DNA of 64,000 nt from Oscarella lobularis (taxonomy: Eukaryota > Porifera > Homoscleromorpha > Homosclerophorida > Oscarellidae): NCBI RefSeq assembly GCF_947507565.1, contig NC_089182.1, forward strand, positions 1,054,001-1,118,000, written 5' to 3'. A program made the translations under genes and the position numbers. The notes below the pieces were generated by a model. The model worked only from the letters and a program-made list of their open reading frames with translations. It made no database searches and had not been told where the DNA came from. Positions 56,521 to 64,000 of this stretch are shown one piece after another; position 1 is the first letter of the stretch; the number at the start of each line of letters is the position of its first letter.

Positions 56521-57490
56521 TTATTTTGCTTTTTGCTGCCTCTTGCCAGGCAAATCAAACACAATAGGGGGCTGCGTTGGCGTGTACTGATACGAACACG
56601 TTGACGCGTTCACAAAGACTGTTTGACCATCAGTAGTCATCCCATAGCCTAAGAAAGGAACTTTACTCTACGTACAGTGTAGTACCCTCCCAATTACTCT
56701 ACGTGCCTTCATGTATGTGCCCAAAAACGTGATACTTTGGCTTGATACGCGTTTGAATTTCGCGAAGCAGGTCAACGCAGCCGGCTCGATCTCCACTGAA
56801 GCACAGATCCCCATGTCCTATCGGTGGTCCATGGGTCATTAGAATGTCTATATCGTTCGGTATCATAGCCCATTTGTCTTGGAGCGCCTTCCCACGTGGA
56901 AGATTAAATGCCCAATCGCAAAATTCTGGCTGCCTAAACGTTGATGTATAAAATTCCACTTATCTAATAAATGTCGATACTTACCATGGAGACCCGTATA
57001 TTTTGAATCCAAGGACTTCCGTCGCTTCATCTTGCAAGTAGATGCAATTGGTTAGCAACGCTCGGACTGCTTCGGAGTCGCACGTTTTCCCGCCGAGAAA
57101 GCGAAACGACGTTTTCTCGAATGAGGCGACGTCGAATGTAAGTTCGTGATTTCCTGCAATGACGATCTTGTATCGGTGTGGAAGTCGACCGAGAAATTCG
57201 TTGAATTTCTGCACTTCGTCGGGTCGGCCCATTCGGCTGAAGTCGCCGCTGTGCAAGAGCACGTCTCCCTCGGGCACGTCGAGACGATCCGTTTTGCTGT
57301 GCGTGTCTGATAGGCAGACGAATCGCGTGTGTCCCTCTGCTTTCGCCGTGTTACGAGACACTCCGTGCACTTTGCGCACTTTCTGCTTCGCGCTCAGTTG
57401 CTCCCAGGACGTGTAAGGATCCTGGACAAGCTGTGGAGAAACGTCCTTCCATATTCGATCAAAACTGCACTTGCTTTTCTTAGCGCCCAT
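56521..57490 (-). CDS. MPPED: MPPED1/2-type calcineurin-like metallophosphoesterase
   Basis: Minus-strand exons 57490-56985, 56933-56707 and 56648-56521 encode 286 residues. The conserved MPPED core is complete: RFVCLSDTHS (metal ligands D and H), GDVLLHSGDFS, YKIVIAGNHELTFD, LLTNCIYLQD, FKIYGSPWQP, FNLPRG, DILMTHGPPIG and HVFGHIHEGYG. The family hydrolyses phosphodiesters, weakly on cyclic nucleotides in mammals; the physiological substrate is unsettled. I chose the ATG at 57490 (MGAKKSKC); an in-frame ATG lies at 57547. The second intron has a GC donor, and using it restores the HEGYG...VNAS...PPIVFDLP tail of the family. An AATAAA for this strand is at 56418-56413. It is convergent with the glycoside hydrolase and divergent from TMEM163. 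Confidence 0.93.
56649..56706 (-). other. GC-AG intron in MPPED
   Basis: On the minus strand the donor is GAAG|GCACGT and the acceptor TTTCTTAG. Reading on instead gives a stop after HEGT. Splicing at this GC donor yields the family's HEGYG followed by the conserved C-terminus in phase. The GT three bases inside would put the next exon out of frame. Confidence 0.85.
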
Positions 57491-57511
57491 TGCAGCTATA
57501 CGGGGACGCAC

Positions 57512-57519
57512 TGACGTCA
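57512..57519. promoter_or_regulatory. CRE palindrome in the MPPED/TMEM163 bidirectional promoter
   Basis: A perfect TGACGTCA lies between the start codons of MPPED (57490, minus) and TMEM163 (57630, plus), 139 bp apart. It is a plausible shared CREB/ATF site. If MPPED starts at 57547 instead, the motif would be coding. Confidence 0.4.
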
Positions 57520-57629
57520 TCAGAAAAACTGTACACAGAGAAACCACTGCACTTCCTTAGGACTGCAGTCTTGCTCCAGCCTCGCTTGCGTGGCCCACTC
57601 GAACGGCTAGCCGTTTCACGACTTCAACC

Positions 57630-59192
57630 ATGTCGACGAGCGACAGCAGCAGCGGAAAAACGAAACTCCTCATGGCGACCTACGCGTACGAAATCCAGCG
57701 AACCGACGTCCACGCGGGAATCGACTCGATCGACTCGATCGACTCGTCACCATTCGCCTATCAGTGCATATCAGCAATAGACGACCGTGAGAGCAGAAAC
57801 AGAGAGGAAGTTCTAAGAATGAAATTCCTCCCCCCCCTCCCTTAGAACTGACTCTCGGTCGCGAGCACAAGCTCACGCCGCACGTCGTTCGTCGTTGGCG
57901 CAGTTTCGCTCTAATGCTCGCCTGGATGTCGATCGTCGTCAATTTCGCGATGGCCGTCGTCGCATTCGGTGACCGTTTCGATCGTTCGAAAACGCGACAC
58001 GTGTTCTCACACGTTTTTTTCTTTCTTAGTATTCGCCTTCGTCGCGAACAGTCCGGCGTCGTTTGGATTCGCTGTAAGATGGCGACTCTCTGCATCCGTT
58101 TCGTTGCATAAATATTGGCGATCGTTTTTCTTTTCAAGTTCAACGCCGCTCTCGACTCGCTGACGTCGATATTGGTTCTGTGGCGATTTTGGGGTCGCGA
58201 CGGCGCCAAGTTTTCGTGGAAGCGAGAATGGAGGTTTGTTTGGGTCGATTTTGATTTTGATTGGAGAACATCATCATCATCTTTTTTGTTCGAAGAGCGA
58301 CTATTGCCATCGCCGTTTTATTCGTTTTTTCGTCGCTGGGAATCAGTGCTCGAGCCATCGTCGCTCTCTGCACAGAACAAAAACCAGATGACGTACGGTG
58401 AAAGTATTGTATTGTACTGCAGAATCTCGCATCTAAGGACCACCTTGCATAAGACCATTTCTTACTTACTAAGTTCGTAGTGTTTTAGCTACCTCGAAAT
58501 GGAAGCACTTGTTTGTGTCCCTAAGAGGTGGTCGTGATTTCGAAGTTGAATAATTGTTACTAAAGTGCAAACTGATATCTGTAATAATTTCTCAAGTTAT
58601 TTTTTCCCCAGGATATTAATGTAGTAAGTTTGTTTGTATTGGATATTTGAGTCTGTACACGTTGGGACGATGACTTAGTTCTTTTGCCTCCCAAGGGTGG
58701 TTATAGATTTGAGGTTCTAAAGATATAGTCTACGCAGATACAGAGTCTTTTTCTGTCTTTTAGGCGATGGCAATAATCATCATGTCTTCGATCATGCTGT
58801 TTATGTCGGCGGCCATGGCTTGGGGAAAGTACGTTGCTGGTGTTGGGATGCACAGCACTGTTTTGAAAATTGATGGTTGGACGAGAAGCTCGTTAAAATC
58901 GTGTTTGACATCAGTTTTCTTTTTTTTCTAGCATTGAATAGCGGACTTGGGGCTCTCATGGGTCTTGGCGTTGTAATCAGTTCCGTTGTTTATACTTTTG
59001 TTGATTCTGTTTGGTATTTGGATTCAATTGTTGGACTTTTGATAGCGTTGGTGCTTTTTTCAACTGGAGTCAGGTTTGTTGTATACAGCAACGCGTTTTA
59101 GGGGTTTTTACTGAGAAGGCGTCTTTTTTTGTGATAGGATGTTGATAAAGTTGCTCTCTCGACGAGGACGACTATCGCCACCACAAGAGTGA
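57630..59192 (+). CDS. TMEM163: TMEM163-like zinc efflux membrane protein
   Basis: Exons 57630-57786, 57846-57968, 58030-58073, 58139-58233, 58296-58392, 58764-58875, 58932-59073 and 59138-59192 encode 274 residues, close to the vertebrate length. The N-terminal 70 residues are polar. Six hydrophobic segments follow: SFALMLAWMSIVVNFAMAVVA, the VFAFVANSPASFGFA/ALDSLTSILVLW pair, IAIAVLFVFSSLGISA, MAIIIMSSIMLFMSAAMAW, ALMGLGVVISSVVYTF and DSIVGLLIALVLFSTGV. This is a cation-diffusion-facilitator-like layout with ALDSLTS resembling the D-containing metal site of that superfamily. TMEM163 exports zinc from synaptic vesicles and the plasma membrane in vertebrates. In an animal without synapses a general vesicular zinc role is inferred. 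Intron 5 (371 nt) is long and I see no gene in it. Upstream it shares a promoter region with MPPED. Confidence 0.88.
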
Positions 59193-59437
59193 CGAAGAAA
59201 GCTGATAAAGAAGATCTATACTTTGCAGTTGCACGTCGCAGAGAATTGCAAGAGATTATGAGACAGGATTCTATATATTAGTTTACTATCAAATGAATAA
59301 GATGATATCCTTTGCACTCATCAAACGTACAGTTGGTAAGTTGTGTATGCATTTGCAAGTTTGACAGAGTTCAATTAGAGAGCGCACAATTATTCATTCA
59401 ATTCGATAACGCCAGTTACTGTCCCGGATAGAATACA

Positions 59438-60060
<623 letters not shown>

Positions 60061-60708
60061 AGTCGAAGACAGAAGAAGAAGAGTATGTCAAGTTTATGTA
60101 GTTTATGTAGTGCAGAGCTAATGAGAAAAATAATCACGCATAGCTACTGTTTGCATGACCGCGTCATCCCCCGTACAGTTCTAACCTCGTTTAGTAAAGC
60201 GACTTCAATTTATTGATTGCGCTTCGCTAAGCGCAGTAAGGTCGTGACCTCAGGAAGGAACCTCAGGATGTGTAAAATAGTCAGTTCGCGATCTAATGAA
60301 TGCCAATCTAATCGGTAGATAGCTGAACGGAAATGTCGGAAGGGAAACGTCAGCTGGCTTTTCACGTCGCTGTGACGCCATAAGCCAGATGACGTTTCCG
60401 CAACATAGGGAGTGAAAACCCAAACCGCACCAATTAGATGTTTTCTTCCTTGACTTCCATCTGTGTTTTCGTCTTCGCTTCCACTGATTAGATTTGAGGT
60501 TTGTGGTGGTGTCCCACCTACACACTATCGTGCATTTGATTTAATCATAGATAAAATAGAAGAATTAATTGTCTTCTCCTACGCGGCGGCCTACATTACG
60601 ATCATCGTAACTTTACAAGCAATCTATCAATATCAAACTCCGCACACAAACTCTAGAAAGTAATGTTGTCTTTTAGAATCGAAAGGCGACTTTTGGAAGC
60701 AAAAAACA
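60061..60708. other. Intergenic region between UBE2E-type and CocE-like genes
   Basis: It contains a 16-nt hairpin GCGCTT-CGCT-AAGCGC at 60219-60234, the direct repeat CCTCAGGAAGGAACCTCAGGA near 60249-60269, and a larger foldback at 60306-60440. A 66-codon frame at 60463-60663 has a hydrophobic stretch but no family resemblance, and I do not call it a gene. Confidence 0.5.
60306..60440. repeat. Imperfect foldback (MITE-like or hairpin-RNA-like)
   Basis: Inner arms at 60343-60360 and 60382-60399 (GGAAACGTCAGCTGGCTT against its complement) match in 17 of 18 positions around a 21-nt loop. Outer arms near 60307-60317 (ATCTAATCGGT) and 60429-60439 (ACCAATTAGAT) also pair with one mismatch. No clear target-site duplication was identified. 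Confidence 0.5.
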
Positions 60709-62625
60709 TTATTCAACAGGCAGAGCAACATATGAGCTATACTGACCACCCCAGTACACGTGCCACTTGAGCGGAACATCAAACTCGCTTACGTCAAAAT
60801 TTTTGTCGTCAGCACCGGAAAAAGCCAGGCGAAAAGCGTGTCCAACGTCGAAACGATATGACACCGGTAGCAAATCAAACTCAATTAACTCAATGCCAGA
60901 AAGCGGACGCCAATCGGCTCGAGTATACGAGCGCTCACACTTGGTCGACGACGACGACGAAGAGCGACACCGATGCGACGCCCTCAGCGGAGCCTCGGTC
61001 ACATACGTAACCGTATTCGCCTGCAGGTCAACATCTTCCAGATACGCAAAGACGATAAGATCAGTCGCATTGACGGCTTCCACGTGGACGGCGACGTGAA
61101 CCGAGCCGGTAACGACGAGCGCACCGGACAACGGAGGCGACGTATAGACGAGCAACGCCTCGTCTTCGCGAGCCCGATCCGGATACGGATTCGAGCGAAG
61201 ATAGACCTGTTGGACGATGCTCCATCTCACGACTAACCCGGAAGAAGAGCCGAAGTCGACGTCATATTCATCGCGTCCCGTCGACGCCGACAACTCTTTC
61301 GCCAACGAAAAATCGTTTCCAAAGTAGTAGACAACGTCGTCGTGCCTCGGGGGCCACGCGTCGGCCGACTTCCACTTCTCCTCGCCCATCGTGAAATAGC
61401 GAACGGGTTTCTCCGAGCCGAATCCCGCGACGTCGATTCCCTTTAGGTGATAGTCGAAAAAGCGCACCTGATCGAGACCGAAATCGAAACAGGGTCGCGT
61501 TCCGACGCTGAACGGCGACCAATTCAAATATCCCCCGTGCACCCACGGTCCCAGTGTCAGTCGCGCGGCGCCGTTCAATCGCTCGGGAACGCGCACCAAT
61601 CCGCGAGCGAAGCCCAAGTCGTAATAGCCGCTATAGACGGCGACGGCGACGTCGTTTGCAATCAATTTTTCCCAAGCCGACGCGTCGCCCAAGGCGAGCG
61701 ACCCAAAAGCCGGCGAATCGTCGACGTCGGAAAAGACGACGTCGTCTCGAAAGCGACAGCGTCGCCAAGCGTCGGTTGCGTTCCAATTTCGCGTCGACCG
61801 ATTGCGCAGCGCCTCGTCCAGCGACATCTCTTTGACCGGAACGACGCCGCCTACGACGTACTTCGCCACCAAGGCGTACCACCAAGGCGGCCAATTGCGT
61901 TCGTCCAGCTCATAGCCCGTAAAGGGAACGTTTGTCTCAAAAGCGTTAATGGCCTTTAGGTACGGCCCGACAAAGGCACTGCAAGGCACGCCCCCGGGAG
62001 CACCGCTTTCAAACATTTCGGTTGGGAAGAAATCGGCAAAAACCGCCTTGATTTCACCACCGGCAGCGTCTGCGGCCAATATGAGTGCGTTGACGCCGTC
62101 GTAGCTGACGCCGGTGGCGCCGATTTTTTTCCCGTTACACCAAGGCTGGGCTCGAATCCATTTGAGAATTTCCTGAAAGTCGGCGCGTTCGCGCGGCGAC
62201 AGGTCGTAGAGGCGTGTCCCGTACGAGGCGCCCGAACCGCGCGTTTCGGCAACGACGAGCGCGTAGCCGCGCGGGACGAGATAGTCGATCATTCGAGTCG
62301 ATCTGACGTTGATTTGGCTGCCGAGGAAGATGGAGAAAGGCCATCGGACGACGTTAGCTCGATTGTAGCGCGTCATTTGAATGATCGTCGGAAGTGGAGG
62401 CTTTTCTGGGGTCCAGTCGCTTGGTATGTACGTGTCCAAGGCCAATAGGGTGCCGTCGTCGACTGTGACGGCGTGGGTGCGCAGGTCGAACGTTCCGTTT
62501 GGAACGTCGAAGGCGTCGACGTCGAACCAACCGGCATCTGAGGATGGGCACGGCAGTTTCGAGTACCGCCACCACAGAGCGGCTGCGCCTATAGCCAAAA
62601 TTGCTATTATTGCGGCGTACTTCAT
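60709..62625 (-). CDS. CocE/NonD-family (peptidase S15-like) hydrolase, membrane-anchored, intronless
   Basis: A single exon of 638 residues. A hydrophobic N-terminal segment (AAIIAILAIGAAALWW) acts as signal anchor. The alpha/beta-hydrolase domain has RGYALVVAETRGSGAS, the nucleophile motif GVSYDGV (G-x-S-Y-x-G of the X-Pro dipeptidyl-peptidase/cocaine esterase family), a helical cap, and GPWVHGG with the likely catalytic His. The C-terminal third is the jelly-roll galactose-binding-like domain of CocE relatives (VTGSVHVAVHVEA, DLIVFAYLEDVD). The family includes bacterial cocaine esterase, X-Pro peptidases and glutaryl-7-ACA acylase; substrate unknown here. The family is far commoner in bacteria and fungi than in animals, and the gene lacks introns amid intron-rich neighbours, so lateral origin is possible. 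Confidence 0.85.
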   Translation of the reverse strand: MKYAAIIAILAIGAAALWWRYSKLPCPSSDAGWFDVDAFDVPNGTFDLRTHAVTVDDGTLLALDTYIPSDWTPEKPPLPTIIQMTRYNRANVVRWPFSIFLGSQINVRSTRMIDYLVPRGYALVVAETRGSGASYGTRLYDLSPRERADFQEILKWIRAQPWCNGKKIGATGVSYDGVNALILAADAAGGEIKAVFADFFPTEMFESGAPGGVPCSAFVGPYLKAINAFETNVPFTGYELDERNWPPWWYALVAKYVVGGVVPVKEMSLDEALRNRSTRNWNATDAWRRCRFRDDVVFSDVDDSPAFGSLALGDASAWEKLIANDVAVAVYSGYYDLGFARGLVRVPERLNGAARLTLGPWVHGGYLNWSPFSVGTRPCFDFGLDQVRFFDYHLKGIDVAGFGSEKPVRYFTMGEEKWKSADAWPPRHDDVVYYFGNDFSLAKELSASTGRDEYDVDFGSSSGLVVRWSIVQQVYLRSNPYPDRAREDEALLVYTSPPLSGALVVTGSVHVAVHVEAVNATDLIVFAYLEDVDLQANTVTYVTEAPLRASHRCRSSSSSSTKCERSYTRADWRPLSGIELIEFDLLPVSYRFDVGHAFRLAFSGADDKNFDVSEFDVPLKWHVYWGGQYSSYVALPVE

Positions 62626-62932
62626 GTAGCGTTTTATACGGGATTCGAGCTACTACATCCTGAATTATTTTTTTCAAATGTGCTTGGCTAATTAGTTCAT
62701 GGCACGTGCATTTACTAAATTAATTGAATTAAGTCATTAATAAATTGTAGAATCCACTACGGGTCTTCCTACTAAATCCGGGTCGCAGGTTTGCGCATGG
62801 CATTTTCTCGTTACTCCAGTTACTCCCGTTGCTTCGCATTCCTTGCCGTGCGTGGCTTGGGTTCGACATCGACCAGTGCGAATCGCACCATATCTCTAGG
62901 AAAGGCTGAAAAAAGGTCACGAATCGCTTCGA
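62626..62932. promoter_or_regulatory. Upstream region of the CocE-like gene and the divergent micropeptide candidate
   Basis: About 307 bp separate the CocE-like start (62625, minus) from the candidate start at 62933 (plus). It is AT-rich around 62680-62750. A 60-codon plus-strand frame from 62791 crosses this region into the micropeptide exon in another frame; it has no family resemblance and no supporting splice pattern. I see no other signal. Confidence 0.35.
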
Positions 62933-63084
62933 ATGGGAAGCAACGCGAGTTGCACCGCGGCGACGTCCGCTAAAGGTCTCAAAATGTTGTTTGTCTTTTC
63001 TCTAGAGTGGCCGTAGTTGCTGGAGTGTCTGTATTAGTAGGCTACGTAGCTCTCAAGACAGCCTTTCGCGGTACGGCTCATTGA
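62933..63084 (+). CDS. Predicted 39-residue single-pass membrane micropeptide (two exons)
   Basis: Exons 62933-62975 and 63008-63084 join in phase (AAAG|GTCTC ... CTAGAG|TG) across a very short 32-nt intron. The product is a polar head (MGSNASCTAATSAK), one hydrophobic helix (VAVVAGVSVLVGYVALKTAF) and a short basic tail. I do not recognise it. Supporting points are the reading frame across a splice junction and the clean transmembrane segment. Against it are the short length and an intron shorter than any other here (next smallest about 39-44 nt). Confidence 0.35.
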
Positions 63085-63124
63085 CCACTCCCCTAATCAT
63101 AAAGTCGTGCAAGTAAACACTATA

Positions 63125-63200
63125 GGCTAGCGTTACGACAGTCCTAAAAGACAAAATTGCATTACTAGCGTTGTTTAGGAACTGTCGTAGCACTCGGCCT
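63125..63200. repeat. Hairpin-forming inverted repeat followed by a T-run
   Basis: ACGACAGTCCTAAA (63135-63148) pairs with TTTAGGAACTGTCGT (63174-63188) with one bulged base. The direct repeat CTAGCGTT occurs at 63127 and 63165. T-runs follow at 63199-63207. It could be a small RNA hairpin, a pol III unit or a degenerate mobile-element end. Confidence 0.4.
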
Positions 63201-63286
63201 TTTTTTTGAACGGCACTTCGAACAACAAATTTTTAATTAATTAATTATTGCACATTTTTTCGCGCTAAATCGTAGATCTTGAAACT

Positions 63287-64000
63287 ATGACGGATAAACG
63301 ACAAAAGACTAAAGAAGCTGAATCGAAAAAAGGTACGCTTTTTTGATCAGAGAGAGTACCTTCAGAGCGCAATATTTTTTTAGAAAGTGAATTCCTTCCC
63401 CGACCTTTGGTTGTGGCTGGACCAAGTGGCTCAGGCAAGAGCACACTGCTGAAAAAACTCTTCGAAGAATTTCCAGGCGCTCTTGGATTCAGCGTTTCAC
63501 GTGTGTTGAATCGTACGTTGTGGAGAAATATAATAGTTATGTGGGTATAGATACTACTAGGAAGCCACGTCCAAACGAAGTTGATGGAAAAGGTAAAGTG
63601 AAGAATCGTAATGAACATTGCTTATATATTTTTTCTAGATTATCATTTCGTTTCAAGAGAAGCCATGGAGGCCGAGATTGCAGATGGAAAGTTTATTGAA
63701 TCGGCCGTCTTTTCTTCAAACATGTACGGGACAAGTAAACGGGCTGTTGCTGATGTCTTACAAGCGGGACGAATTTGCGTCTTAGATATTGACATGCAGG
63801 TAAGAAACGCAACGTCGTCAACTGAAGTTTGACTGGCATCGATTTCTTTAATTAAAAGGGCGTTCGAAACGTGAAGACGACAGATTTGAATCCAATATAC
63901 ATATTGATCAAACCGCCTTCTTTTGAAGTACTGGTAAGTTTTTAGCAGATGTCAGTCTCTCTATCTCTCTCTTAGCAACCGTTTTATTTTGATATGTATT
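63287..64000 (+). CDS. GUK1: Guanylate kinase, 5' part (3' end outside window)
   Basis: Exons 63287-63332, 63384-63500, 63551-63592, 63639-63799 and 63859-63933 encode the first 147 residues. The next exon lies beyond the window, which ends in intron sequence; the codons after the possible acceptor at 63975 do not continue the family. Guanylate kinase phosphorylates GMP to GDP. Visible motifs are the P-loop GPSGSGKST near residue 24, the GMP-binding [33 protein letters not shown] and VLDIDMQGVRNVK. The N-terminal 15 residues are Lys-rich and extra to the usual start, so initiation at an alternative upstream-exon ATG is not excluded. It is one of the few genes here whose left neighbour leaves a 200-bp gap. 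Confidence 0.93.

Noticed and set aside
60463-60663. Small plus-strand frame with a hydrophobic stretch
   Set aside because: No family resemblance, no splice context and no promoter evidence; length is within chance expectation.
62791-62973. 60-codon plus-strand frame upstream of the micropeptide
   Set aside because: Composition is random-looking and it ends at a chance stop in an intron; the frame from 62933 splices better.
63976-64000. Sixth exon of guanylate kinase at the window end
   Set aside because: The codons following the possible acceptor do not continue the family sequence expected after EVL; the window most likely ends inside an intron.

Overview
This is a stretch of a compact animal nuclear genome. 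Most genes are cut by many GT-AG introns of about 45-100 nt, and intergenic gaps are often only 30-650 bp. The gene content is metazoan: PIKfyve with a DEP domain, CASC3/Barentsz, MPPED, TMEM163, UBE2E and Rab5, plus an intron-bearing tRNA-Met. The compactness and a giant adhesion-like protein point to an early-branching animal, most likely a sponge of homoscleromorph type. That taxonomic guess is inference only.

Positions 1-35336 are one uninterrupted plus-strand reading frame, open at the left window edge. It encodes about 89 imperfect copies of a roughly 127-residue Ig-like beta-sandwich repeat. These are followed by three IPT/TIG domains and a Calx-beta-like domain. This intronless, heavily N-glycosylatable, probably calcium-binding extracellular protein is the outstanding object of the window. 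It shows higher-order block duplication, Ser-Gly inserts and disulfide-bearing repeat variants.

Positions 35585-43794 hold a complete 36-exon PIKfyve lipid kinase gene. It converges on an intronless LCAT/PDAT-like gene (43822-46065, minus) whose product ends in an ER-retention tetrapeptide. Across a 222-bp shared upstream region lies CASC3 (46288-48489), followed by a tRNA-Met(CAT) with a 15-nt intron. Beyond a 1.26-kb gap are a small signal-peptide/GPI-like surface protein (50053-51359) and Rab5 (51951-53530). Rab5 carries both an AT-AC U12-type intron and a GC-AG intron.

Positions 53877-56383 hold a 16-exon secreted glycoside hydrolase with an N-terminal DUF5060-like domain. It converges on MPPED (57490-56521, minus, with another GC-AG intron). 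TMEM163 (57630-59192) starts 139 bp from MPPED on the other strand. A UBE2E-type ubiquitin-conjugating enzyme (59438-60060) has a third GC-AG intron. Next come a foldback element, an intronless CocE/S15-type hydrolase (62625-60709, minus), a predicted 39-residue membrane micropeptide, and the first five coding exons of guanylate kinase (63287 to the window edge).

Functionally the neighbours are mostly housekeeping. PIKfyve and Rab5 act in endosomal membrane identity; CASC3 acts in the exon junction complex. Nothing suggests an operon. Three genes (giant repeat protein, LCAT-like, CocE-like) have no introns in an otherwise intron-dense neighbourhood. Exon boundaries were placed by hand from splice consensus, phase consistency and family resemblance. 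For every complete multi-exon model the summed coding length is divisible by three.
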